NCBI GenBank assembly: GCA_024405585.1
Contig: JAKSOM010000008.1
Location: 1 to 16,721 of the forward strand
Length of the DNA stretch: 16,721 bases
From: Acidaminococcaceae bacterium
GTDB taxonomy: Bacteria > Bacillota > Negativicutes > Acidaminococcales > Acidaminococcaceae
Direction: 5' to 3'
Under the pieces are notes generated by a model. It searched no databases and was not told the DNA's origin. It saw only the letters and a program-made list of their open reading frames with translations. Every line of letters begins with the position of its first letter. Positions within the stretch are counted from its first letter, which is position 1. The translations under genes were made by a program, and so were the position numbers. Shown here piece by piece: positions 7,235-13,691 of the stretch.

Positions 7235-7906
7235 CTACTTTATAAACTCCGGTCCTTTGGTAATCACTTCGTTCAGGTTTTCCACCTTGATAACCTTCCA
7301 TTCCTTATCCGGTTTCTGCAACATGCGTAACCTGATGGGCAACACTTCATTTCTTTGATTACCCAAAACCGCCTTCATCACTGCCACCCCGTTAAGATTG
7401 CTCTCTTCCTTGATGTCCTTCAGGGACAATTTGCCGGGGGTCTCTTCTTTCACTGCCGCGGCCTTGGCTTTATCCTCGTCCAACTCCGTAAAGAAGGTCT
7501 TTACCTTCTTGGTAACACCATCCACCAATTTTTCCTTTACCGCCGGCTCAATACCGGCTACAACCCCATCCACCACCTCATTGGCAACCTTTTCACCCAA
7601 ACTCTTGGCCACTGCGGCACCGGCTTTCGTGCCAAAAATATTACCGATGGCATTGGACACCACAACCGCCGCCTTCTTCTTTACAGACTTTGTCTTCTCG
7701 CTAAGATAGATGGGGGCCAAATCGTCATAACCGTTCACAGCAATGGTTGGCACATCCACATATTTTTCAAACATGGGATAATCCTTCTTATAGTAGGCAT
7801 AACCCGCCATACCCAGGGAATACAAAGGCGTCTTCGTAAAAAACATAAAGAACCAGCCCGCAACCAAAACCAGCAAAACAACCACACCGATTAAAATCTT
7901 CTTCAT
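7235..7906 (-). CDS. Membrane-anchored DUF2939-like protein of unknown function
   Basis: A 223-residue protein with an N-terminal hydrophobic anchor (residues 4-23, ILIGVVVLLVLVAGWFFMFF) followed by an extracytoplasmic region. The segment TPLYSLGMAGYAYYKKDYPM through FEKYVDVPTI (27-55) resembles the start of the DUF2939 family, with a short helix and a 'Y-x-D-x-P' step; this was recognised by eye, not searched. The middle (70-135) is Lys/Ala/Val rich and helical; residues 140-158 look disordered; the C-terminal part, about 160-212, is probably a beta-rich domain. It is not a MetQ-like binding protein: there is no lipobox and it is too short. The ATG at 7906 has GAGGT 5 nt upstream and is preferred over a GTG at 7918. 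It is sandwiched between trmB (8 nt gap) and metN (1 nt gap), so it may be linked functionally to the transporter. Confidence 0.8.
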   Translation of the reverse strand: MKKILIGVVVLLVLVAGWFFMFFTKTPLYSLGMAGYAYYKKDYPMFEKYVDVPTIAVNGYDDLAPIYLSEKTKSVKKKAAVVVSNAIGNIFGTKAGAAVAKSLGEKVANEVVDGVVAGIEPAVKEKLVDGVTKKVKTFFTELDEDKAKAAAVKEETPGKLSLKDIKEESNLNGVAVMKAVLGNQRNEVLPIRLRMLQKPDKEWKVIKVENLNEVITKGPEFIK

Positions 7907-7914
7907 TTCATACC

Positions 7915-8556
7915 TCACTCAAACGCAATTTCCACAAAATAGATTTTATTCCCACGGGCTGAGAACTTTTCCTCATACTCCGTCTGGATCTCATTCACGA
8001 CAGTGCTGTGATGCAAATCCCTCGTCAGGGTCAAAATTCTGGCCCCCACCGCCTCAATCTCCTCCAATGTGAATTCGAACAAATCCCTGTTGTCCGTCTT
8101 AAAACGAAGAGTGCCGCCCTTGGCCAAAAGTTTGGCATAAACGGCCAAAAACTTCCTGTGGGTCAGCCGCCTCTTGGCGTGCCTTGTCTTGGGCCAGGGG
8201 TCAGAAAAATTCAAATAAAGCTGATGAACCTCCCCTTCAGCAAACCACTCCAAAAGCCCCTCCGCATAGGCATGCACCACCCTCACATTCTCCAATTTGG
8301 CCGCCAGGGCGTCCCGGGCCGGATAAAAGGCAATGTCATGCTGGCTCTCCACCGCCACAAAACCGCACTCCGGATGCAGCCGGGCCATATTGATGACAAA
8401 CCTCCCCTTGCCGCAGCCAATCTCCAGACACAACTTCCTGCCGGGAAAAACTTCCTGCCAACGGCCCTTAAACTTATCCAATTCGCTATCGAACAAAGTT
8501 TTGCCCCGCACCTCCGCCATGGCGGTTTCTATCCAGGGTTTCTTCCTCAAACGCAT
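7915..8556 (-). CDS. trmB: tRNA (guanine-N7-)-methyltransferase TrmB
   Basis: A 213-residue SAM-dependent enzyme that makes m7G46 in the tRNA variable loop. SAM motif I EIGCGKG is at 45-51. The acidic loop AVESQ at 68-72 follows. The family-defining SDPWPKTRHAKRRL is at 118-131, and KTDN (153-156) and TEYEEKF (192-198) complete the active site. The length is normal. The ATG at 8556 is preceded by TAGGAAA. It heads the run trmB > DUF2939-like > metN > metI. A terminator-like hairpin (8571-8594) lies only 15 nt upstream of the start, so either the transcript arises by read-through from the peptidase gene or the hairpin is part of the trmB leader. Confidence 0.95.
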   Translation of the reverse strand: MRLRKKPWIETAMAEVRGKTLFDSELDKFKGRWQEVFPGRKLCLEIGCGKGRFVINMARLHPECGFVAVESQHDIAFYPARDALAAKLENVRVVHAYAEGLLEWFAEGEVHQLYLNFSDPWPKTRHAKRRLTHRKFLAVYAKLLAKGGTLRFKTDNRDLFEFTLEEIEAVGARILTLTRDLHHSTVVNEIQTEYEEKFSARGNKIYFVEIAFE

Positions 8557-8565
8557 TTTCCTATT

Positions 8566-8594
8566 TCAGAAAAGGGCTTCCTCCGAAGCCCTTT
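8566..8594 (-). terminator. Intrinsic terminator-like hairpin after the M23 peptidase gene
   Basis: AAAGGGCTTC (8571-8580) and GAAGCCCTTT (8585-8594) form a perfect 10-bp stem with a 4-nt loop. On the minus strand the 3' arm runs into CTTTTCTG, a short T-tract. It lies 10 nt beyond the peptidase stop and 15 nt before the trmB start, so partial termination or attenuation is possible. Confidence 0.65.
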
Positions 8595-8603
8595 AGTCCT
8601 TTC

Positions 8604-9575
8604 CTACTTTATCATCCTACGGGGATTGATCTGCTCACCCCACAAAATCACCTCATAGTGGAGATGGGGCCCCGTAGAAAAACCGGTACTGCCCACCCGT
8701 CCGATGAACTGACCCTTCACCACATAAGCATTAACATTGACAGCAATGGTACTCAAATGCCCATAGGCCGTACTGTAACCGAAATCATGCTCAATCTCGA
8801 TATACTTGCCGTAGCCGCTGTACCAGCCGGCATGGGTCACACGGCCGCTGGCCCCGGCATAAACCGGCTCCCCATAAGGCGCGGCAATATCCAAACCGGG
8901 ATGGAAATCCCCCCACTCACCGGTAACCGGATTCTGCCTGCGGCCGAAATCACTGCTGATCCAACCGTTGTCCACAGGCCAAATATCCGGAGTAACTTCC
9001 TTCTTATAGTTGTCCTGGTGAATGGCCTTATAAAGCTTTTTAACATCCTGCCTGTCCACTTCAATATTAAAGGCTAAATTGCTGTTCTGCTCTTCCAAAA
9101 CCACAATTCGAGTGGACATAGTATCCCCGAACCCGAAAATCGGACCGCCCTGACCGCTCTTCTTGTCGCTCTCATCAGAAAGATTAGGGGCCTCCATCCC
9201 CGCCTTCTTCATCTCCCTCAAAACATCCTTCTTCAGCTTCTGCAATTCCGCCAACTGCTTCTGCACATTATCCGTCATGGTCTGCAAATCTTCAATCCGC
9301 TTATCCTGCATTTCCTTGGCCGCATAATACTCTTTCAAAGCGTCCCGATCCGCCCAACCGGTATAAATCACATAATACATGGCCCCCACACTGAAAGCAA
9401 TAACCGCCACCAACAGGGCCATTGCGTTCAGCAAAGTACGAATCTGCTGGCTGTTGAAACTATGGTTGCTCATCTCTCCGCCATCATTGGGAACAACCAT
9501 AACCGTATAGGATGAACCCTTTCCATCCAACATAGAATTAAGAAAACGCCAAACCGTCCTCAATCCGCTCATCAT
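8604..9575 (-). CDS. M23-family (LytM) metallopeptidase, membrane-anchored, with coiled coil
   Basis: A 323-residue cell-wall hydrolase-like protein. A short cytoplasmic N terminus is followed by one transmembrane helix (about 50-71). A coiled coil follows (about 76-126, MQDKRIEDLQTMTDNVQKQL and following), then a linker rich in Gly, Ser and Asp (130-150). The LytM domain is at about 200-316. Zinc and catalytic residues are all present: H225 and D229 in HPGLDIA, H272 in AYGHLS, and H304/H306 in TGPHLHYEV, so it should be an active endopeptidase on peptidoglycan cross-links, not an EnvC-type activator. MM at the start leaves two possible initiators (9575 or 9572); the Shine-Dalgarno is weak (GGTG). 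It follows yigZ by 15 nt, probably on the same mRNA. Confidence 0.93.
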   Translation of the reverse strand: MMSGLRTVWRFLNSMLDGKGSSYTVMVVPNDGGEMSNHSFNSQQIRTLLNAMALLVAVIAFSVGAMYYVIYTGWADRDALKEYYAAKEMQDKRIEDLQTMTDNVQKQLAELQKLKKDVLREMKKAGMEAPNLSDESDKKSGQGGPIFGFGDTMSTRIVVLEEQNSNLAFNIEVDRQDVKKLYKAIHQDNYKKEVTPDIWPVDNGWISSDFGRRQNPVTGEWGDFHPGLDIAAPYGEPVYAGASGRVTHAGWYSGYGKYIEIEHDFGYSTAYGHLSTIAVNVNAYVVKGQFIGRVGSTGFSTGPHLHYEVILWGEQINPRRMIK

Positions 9576-9590
9576 AAAACAACACCATAT

Positions 9591-10214
9591 TCAGACCGGC
9601 ACTTCCGCAATTTCTCCACCGGCATAGCACAACTCCACCGGTAATTGCAAAAGCTCCGTCAAATACTTCTCTGCCTCCTCACATTCATCTCTACGCATGG
9701 TGAATAGGATGCGTGCCTGCTCCCCGTAACTGACCTCCTTCACACGGTAACGGCCGTCACGATAAAGCAAATTCAAAACCTTACCCGCCTCCGGCAAAGC
9801 CGCCGAAAAAGCGAAATAACCCAACTCCACCCGCCGGGCCCGGCCTGCCTTTGCCAGGGCTTGGCTGACGGAACTGGTATAAGCCCGTACGAGACCACCG
9901 GCCCCCAATTTCACTCCGCCAAAATAACGGGTCACCACCGCAGCAACACCTTGAACCCCTGCCTTGCGCAACACTTCCAACATGGGAATGCCGGCCGTGC
10001 CGCTGGGCTCTCCGTCGTCACTGGAGCGTTGTGCCATCCCGTCAACAAGATAGGCACTGCAATTGTGGGTTGCGTCCCAGTACTTCTTTTTAACTGTCCT
10101 TATGAACTCCCCCGCCTCCTGCTCCGTACTTACCTTACACAAAGTACAAATGAAACGGGATTTCTCAATCACTATTTCGTTTTCAACATTCTTTTGAATG
10201 GTAAAAATATCCAT
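9591..10214 (-). CDS. yigZ: YigZ/YvyE IMPACT-family protein
   Basis: A 207-residue member of UPF0029. The N-terminal IMPACT domain (about 15-123) contains EIVIEKSRFI, ATHNCSAY, RSSDDGEPSGTAGIPMLEVL and VVTRYFGGVKLGAGG, all family hallmarks. The C-terminal DUF1949 domain, about 138-195, has a ferredoxin-like fold. Eukaryotic IMPACT regulates GCN2; bacterial members bind nucleic acid or ribosomes in unclear ways, and some are annotated as peptidases without proof. The start at 10214 matches the N terminus of the Bacillus homologue. It has no Shine-Dalgarno, and a perfect TATAAT ends only 10 nt upstream. Confidence 0.92.
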   Translation of the reverse strand: MDIFTIQKNVENEIVIEKSRFICTLCKVSTEQEAGEFIRTVKKKYWDATHNCSAYLVDGMAQRSSDDGEPSGTAGIPMLEVLRKAGVQGVAAVVTRYFGGVKLGAGGLVRAYTSSVSQALAKAGRARRVELGYFAFSAALPEAGKVLNLLYRDGRYRVKEVSYGEQARILFTMRRDECEEAEKYLTELLQLPVELCYAGGEIAEVPV

Positions 10215-10224
10215 AGGTTTTCGT

Positions 10225-10253
10225 ATTATATATTATGTAAAAGGAAAAAGCAA
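10225..10253 (-). promoter_or_regulatory. Promoter of yigZ
   Basis: On the minus strand TTGCTT (10253-10248), a 17-bp spacer and a perfect TATAAT (10230-10225) form a good sigma-A-type promoter. The ATG of yigZ begins 10 nt further on, so the expected 5' leader is only a few nucleotides. Confidence 0.6.
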
Positions 10254-10371
10254 GCAAATTATATTCAGATAAAATTTATATTCGGATAAAGTCAATCAAA
10301 CAAAATCATTTTCCACCCTTCACAAAAATTCTCTCAAGAAAAAAGTTTGCAACGACAAAAAACGATTTTTC

Positions 10372-10404
10372 CGTTACGTAACATTTGGAAAATGTTACGT
10401 AACG
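10372..10404. repeat. Perfect 15-bp inverted repeat containing two GTTACGTAAC palindromes
   Basis: Arms at 10372-10386 and 10390-10404 are exact reverse complements around the 3-nt centre GGA. Each arm contains the 10-bp palindrome GTTACGTAAC (10373-10382 and 10394-10403), with centres 21 bp apart, two helical turns. It lies in a gene-free gap, about 140 bp upstream of the yigZ promoter and beyond the SGNH terminator. The duplicated, helically phased palindromes look like a protein-binding site. The cognate regulator is unknown; a cruciform or RNA hairpin role is the alternative. Confidence 0.55.
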
Positions 10405-10431
10405 CAACTTTCCCATTTTCACAAAACCAAC

Positions 10432-10467
10432 AAAAAATCCCTCCGCTTTCATGCGAAGGAATTTTTT
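10432..10467 (-). terminator. Intrinsic terminator downstream of the SGNH hydrolase gene
   Basis: On the minus strand AAAAAATTCCTTCGC (10467-10453) pairs over all 15 positions, two of them G-U, with GCGGAGGGATTTTTT (10446-10432). The loop is 6 nt and the terminal run is TTTTTT. It lies about 80 nt past the SGNH stop, with the heptamer repeat in between. Confidence 0.8.
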
Positions 10468-10483
10468 TATTTGCTGACTTTCG

Positions 10484-10548
10484 TATATCCTGACACCTGA
10501 CACGTAATACCTGAATCCCCACTCTACCCACTACACTCTACCCACTAT
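10484..10548. repeat. Degenerate heptanucleotide repeat downstream of the SGNH gene
   Basis: In strict 7-bp phase from 10491 the units are TGACACC, TGACACG, TAATACC, TGAATCC, CCACTCT, ACCCACT, ACACTCT and ACCCACT. The first part is the same family as the array at 2951-3027 (TGACACC is common to both). The second part is a 14-bp unit (ACTCTACCCACTAC) present twice, that is, two heptamers duplicated. The array abuts and slightly overlaps the SGNH stop codon at 10547-10545. Confidence 0.75.
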
Positions 10549-11087
10549 AATTCCCCTCGCTCCAGCCAATTTTTGATTTGCCGACGGGCCACCGCTCCCA
10601 TCCTGCCATAGGTGGCCGCCGTAGGATGAACACCGTCCACATAGGCCCGGGCAATTTCCTCCGGATTCAGACCCACACCTTCCTGTAAATCGAGAAAATA
10701 CAAGTCCTGCTGTTTGAGCAGTTTGGTTATTTCCGCCAATGCCCCATTCAATTCCGTCTCAGCACTTATCAGGGGCAGCACCAGGGCGAACCCCAATCCC
10801 CGTGCTTTAGCGAATTCAGCCGCCTTCATTATATCCCTGACCACCTGGTCCGGCCGCCGGCCGCAAAGGGCATCATTGGCCCCGCCCATAAAGATTATTG
10901 CCTCCACCTGTTCCGGCAGCATTATGTGGCTCAGCCGCCAAAAGATGTCGTCACAACATTCCCCGCAAACCCCATAATTAAAAAGCCGGAAGTCACCGCC
11001 CTGCTCCGCCGCCTTACACCAGCTGCACTCCGGGCCGAAAGGGAAACCTTCTATCAAACTGTCACCAAAACAGGCAATATAACGCAT
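10545..11087 (-). CDS. SGNH/GDSL-family hydrolase
   Basis: A 180-residue cytoplasmic esterase-like protein with no signal peptide. Block I is CFGDSLIEGF with nucleophile S10. Block II is around NYGVCGE (G39/G42), block III is GGAND (N71), and block V is DGVHPT with D151 and H154. All four SGNH residues and the catalytic Ser-Asp-His triad are present, as in TesA-like lysophospholipase and acyl-carbohydrate esterases; the substrate cannot be told. It is cysteine-rich for its size near 21-45 (C21, C24, C41, C44, C45). A strong GAGGAGG Shine-Dalgarno precedes the ATG. It is transcribed alone, diverging from the phosphoribosyltransferase gene and ending at the terminator 10432-10467. Confidence 0.9.
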   Translation of the reverse strand: MRYIACFGDSLIEGFPFGPECSWCKAAEQGGDFRLFNYGVCGECCDDIFWRLSHIMLPEQVEAIIFMGGANDALCGRRPDQVVRDIMKAAEFAKARGLGFALVLPLISAETELNGALAEITKLLKQQDLYFLDLQEGVGLNPEEIARAYVDGVHPTAATYGRMGAVARRQIKNWLERGEL

Positions 11088-11152
11088 TTTTTCCTCCTCA
11101 AAGCATCTTTTTTCTCATCCCCACCAGTTCATATACCATATGTTTACACCAT

Positions 11153-11181
11153 ATTCTACCTTATTGTACAGTTGTTTGCAA
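11153..11181 (-). promoter_or_regulatory. Promoter of the SGNH hydrolase gene
   Basis: On the minus strand TTGCAA (11181-11176), a 17-bp spacer and TAGAAT (11158-11153, 5 of 6 matches) form a sigma-A-type promoter with a leader of about 60 nt to the ATG at 11087. It faces away from the promoter at 11228-11256. Confidence 0.55.
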
Positions 11182-11205
11182 CACCGGGGCAAAAACCCTT
11201 TTTTA

Positions 11206-11232
11206 TGCAAGATATAGTATTTTTTTCTTGCA
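11206..11232. promoter_or_regulatory. Possible operator for the phosphoribosyltransferase-permease operon
   Basis: TGCAAG (11206-11211) and CTTGCA (11227-11232) form an inverted repeat with centres 21 bp apart. The right half overlaps the -35 of the downstream promoter. A dimeric regulator could bind two successive major grooves here. Six-base arms can occur by chance in such AT-rich DNA, so confidence is low. Confidence 0.3.
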
Positions 11233-11256
11233 AAACCACACCATCTATGGTATATT
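11228..11256 (+). promoter_or_regulatory. Promoter of the phosphoribosyltransferase-codB operon
   Basis: TTGCAA (11228-11233), an exact 17-bp spacer, TGG and TATATT (11251-11256) make a -35 with an extended -10. Transcription should start near 11263, giving a leader of about 20 nt that just contains the AAGGAGG ribosome site at 11271-11277. There is no room for a riboswitch. Confidence 0.7.
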
Positions 11257-11282
11257 AAGTGGAATGTGTAAAGGAGGATGCT

Positions 11283-12383
11283 ATGTTCAAAAAACTCCAG
11301 GGCGTTGAACTGGTACCTGAGTACAGGCACAAAAAGGCCAGCTTGTACCGACTGGACGCCAATCACTTGAATAACCGTTATTACATTGTCAGCAGCGAAT
11401 TCACCTGTCGTCTCTTGAATTCCCCCGAAGTTGTAGGGTTTGAGTGTTACGACAGCATGTGTAACCCCACTAAAGTCGCCCTTGATTATCTCAACAAAAA
11501 GGGCATCATCCACGGAGGGGCCAGCGTGCTGACAATTTTACGTGGGGGGTTGAATTATCCCCTGGAGGAGTGCTGTTACCGCAGCGGCATCACCATCCAC
11601 GATGTAAATTTCCTTTCCTGTGAACGGGTCTTTGACGGTGAGGTGATCGTGGGGCTGGATATCAAGTATAAAAAGCTGGATATCATCGACAAGGGAACCC
11701 TGATTATCGGCGATATTGTGGCCACCGGGGACACCATGGTGAAATGCCTGAAGTACGTGGTTAAGGAATACCGCAAGGCGGGGGCAAGTTTGCGCAATAT
11801 CGTTTTCTTTACCATCGGCGGAAATATGGGTATCACCATTATGGAAAACCTGACCGAGGAATTGCAAATGTATTGGCCCGATTTTGAGGGTTTCTACTGC
11901 GTCTATCACGAGGGCATTTTCAGCAACTACACAGATAAGGGCGTGCTGGGGATCCAGCTCCCCTATGTGGACTTCTATTGGAAAGACGCCATCCTGGCTC
12001 CGGAGTACCGCCGCCAAACCTTAAATGACGATGATGCCCTTTTCGAAAAGTGTACCATCTATGACGGAGGAGCCCGGCGCTACGAGATTCCCGACCATTA
12101 CCGGGAGGTCAGCGAATATTGGGAGAATGTGCTCAAGATTGCCGACAGCGTGGATTTCAAGGCCTTTACGGATGAAAAAATCGGTTACAGAACCCCCGTG
12201 GGCTATGGGGAGTGGCTGGAGCTGAACCACTACAATTCCCTGGACAGCGGCCTGACCCACGACCTGTATGAGCAGGAGCAGGCCTACTTGGAGAAGAACA
12301 GCCACCGTACATTGAAGGAGATTGCCGCAAGACGGCTGGAGGAATTCAATGCTGCGGTCAAAAAATACACAGTAAAGAACTGA
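11283..12383 (+). CDS. Atypical phosphoribosyltransferase-like protein, partner of the CodB permease
   Basis: A 366-residue protein whose central part looks like a type I phosphoribosyltransferase. A PRPP-loop-like motif LIIGDIVATGDTM is at 140-152, and about 50 residues earlier lies ILRGGLNYPLEE (85-96), recalling the ILRAGL segment of uracil phosphoribosyltransferase. The first acidic residue of the canonical loop (DD or DP) is glycine here (IIGD). The remaining half is not shared with the short nucleobase transferases: residues 175-235 (IVFFTIGGNMGITIMENL ... HEGIFSNY) and an aromatic- and acidic-rich C-terminal region (about 240-366) are unfamiliar. ATG 11283 has AAGGAGG 5 nt upstream. 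The gene is followed after 22 nt by codB, so a role in salvaging an imported base is inferred. The exact base, and whether it is catalytic, cannot be told. Confidence 0.7.
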   Translation: MFKKLQGVELVPEYRHKKASLYRLDANHLNNRYYIVSSEFTCRLLNSPEVVGFECYDSMCNPTKVALDYLNKKGIIHGGASVLTILRGGLNYPLEECCYRSGITIHDVNFLSCERVFDGEVIVGLDIKYKKLDIIDKGTLIIGDIVATGDTMVKCLKYVVKEYRKAGASLRNIVFFTIGGNMGITIMENLTEELQMYWPDFEGFYCVYHEGIFSNYTDKGVLGIQLPYVDFYWKDAILAPEYRRQTLNDDDALFEKCTIYDGGARRYEIPDHYREVSEYWENVLKIADSVDFKAFTDEKIGYRTPVGYGEWLELNHYNSLDSGLTHDLYEQEQAYLEKNSHRTLKEIAARRLEEFNAAVKKYTVKN

Positions 12384-12405
12384 ATCAAATTTTTAGGAGG
12401 AAAAA

Positions 12406-13644
12406 ATGGCTCACAAGGATGCGGATTATCAGAGTTGTGCGGTTCCCCAATCGGAACGCAGAGGTTATTTGACCATGTTTATGATTATGCTGGGCTTCAC
12501 CTTTTTCAGCGCCAGCATGTGGACCGGTCAGGTGTTGAGCAACGGTTTGGATTTTAGCGGCTTTATGGGCGCATTGCTGTTGGGCGGCCTGATTCTTGGC
12601 CTCTACACCGGCGTGCTGGGCTACATCGGTGCGGAGAGCGGCCTGAGTTTGGACCTTTTGGCGGTGCGTAGTTTCGGCGTAAAAGGCAGTTACCTGCCCA
12701 GCGCACTTATCGCTTTCACCCAATGCGGCTGGTTCGGCGTAGGTCTGGCCATGTTCGCCATTCCCGTCGCCAAGGCCTGGTTCGGTGACGACCAGATGAT
12801 TATGTATGCCCTGGTGGTTTTGGCCGGCATTTGCATGACCGCTTCCGCCTATTACGGCATCAAATCACTGACCATCATCAGTTATGTTGCAGTGCCCTGC
12901 GTGGCCATCCTGGGCACCGCCGCCATGATTTTGGCGGCCCAACAGGGCAACGGCACTTTTATTGAGAATTTTGCCAAATCCACCAGTGATATGGGCATCA
13001 TCGGCGGCGCTGGCCTGGTTATCGGTTCCTTCGTCAGCGGCGGTACCGCCACCCCCAATTTCACCCGCTTTGCCAAGGGCAAATGGAACGGCTTCTGGAC
13101 CACGGTGGTGGCCTTCTTCATCGGCAACAGTTTGATGTTCTTCTTCGGCGCAGTAGCCAACATTTATGTTGGCGGCAACGATATTTTCGATGTTATGAAA
13201 AACCTGGGTATGTTCTGGACCGCCATCCTGGTGTTGGGCCTGAACATTTGGACCACCAACGACAACGCCATTTATTCCACCGGTTTGGGCCTGGCCAATA
13301 TTACCGGCCTCAGCAAACGCAGCATGGTGCTGGCCAGCGGCGTTCTCGGCACCGTGGCAGCGGTGTGGCTCTATTGGAACTTCTGCGGCTACTTGAGCAT
13401 GCTGAACGCCACCCTGCCCCCCATCGGCATCATCCTGGCCCTGGGCTATTTCACCCACAGGGAAGATTACAACAATCCTGATTATGTGCCCGTATGTGTC
13501 AACTTCGGTGCCGTGCTGGGCGTAATCGTAGGTGCGGTTGTGGGCAACCTGACCAGCAACGGAGTCCTCAGCGGCGTACCCGCCATCAACGCCATGGTCA
13601 CCGCAGCCATCATCTATTTCATTGGCGGTAAAATTCAAAAATAA
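12406..13644 (+). CDS. codB: Cytosine/nucleobase permease, NCS1 family (CodB-like)
   Basis: A 412-residue polytopic inner-membrane transporter with about 12 hydrophobic helices. It couples nucleobase uptake to an ion gradient, as CodB does for cytosine. Family features are the N-terminal RRGYLTMFMIMLGFTFFSAS, the glycine-rich GALLLGGLILGLYTGVLGYIG, and the mid-protein GSFVSGGTATPNFTRF followed by LGLNIWTTNDNAIYSTGLGL, which contains the substrate-binding helices of CodB-type proteins. An excellent AGGAGG ribosome site precedes the ATG. It is the second gene of an operon with the phosphoribosyltransferase-like gene and ends at a strong terminator. No cytosine deaminase gene (codA) is next to it, so cytosine is only the default substrate guess; a purine or another pyrimidine is equally possible. 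Confidence 0.88.
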   Translation: MAHKDADYQSCAVPQSERRGYLTMFMIMLGFTFFSASMWTGQVLSNGLDFSGFMGALLLGGLILGLYTGVLGYIGAESGLSLDLLAVRSFGVKGSYLPSALIAFTQCGWFGVGLAMFAIPVAKAWFGDDQMIMYALVVLAGICMTASAYYGIKSLTIISYVAVPCVAILGTAAMILAAQQGNGTFIENFAKSTSDMGIIGGAGLVIGSFVSGGTATPNFTRFAKGKWNGFWTTVVAFFIGNSLMFFFGAVANIYVGGNDIFDVMKNLGMFWTAILVLGLNIWTTNDNAIYSTGLGLANITGLSKRSMVLASGVLGTVAAVWLYWNFCGYLSMLNATLPPIGIILALGYFTHREDYNNPDYVPVCVNFGAVLGVIVGAVVGNLTSNGVLSGVPAINAMVTAAIIYFIGGKIQK

Positions 13645-13654
13645 GTCAAGACAT

Positions 13655-13691
13655 AAAAAAAAGCAACCCGCTCAGCGGGTTGCTTTTTTTT
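13655..13691. terminator. Bidirectional intrinsic terminator between codB and brnA
   Basis: Eight A, then GCAACCCGC (13663-13671), loop TCA, GCGGGTTGC (13675-13683) and eight T. The symmetrical A-run and T-run make it functional in both directions: for codB on plus and for brnA on minus. The brnA stop codon lies in the T-run at 13690-13692. Confidence 0.92.

Noticed and set aside
7234..7260. SAM riboswitch (S-box) upstream of metN
   Set aside because: metN starts 1 nt after the preceding gene; there is no leader that could hold a riboswitch, and no S-box pattern was seen upstream of trmB either.
10306..10531. Two small minus-strand open frames in the yigZ-SGNH gap
   Set aside because: They read through the intrinsic terminator, the heptamer repeat and the palindrome, and have no ribosome site or familiar motif.
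11185..11205. Terminator GGGGCAAAAACCC followed by T-run between the divergent promoters
   Set aside because: The stem is only three to four base pairs and there is no upstream gene on the plus strand to terminate.
12865..13638. Minus-strand open frame of 257 codons
   Set aside because: Antisense of codB; the Gly/His/Gln-rich product is a shadow of membrane-protein codons.
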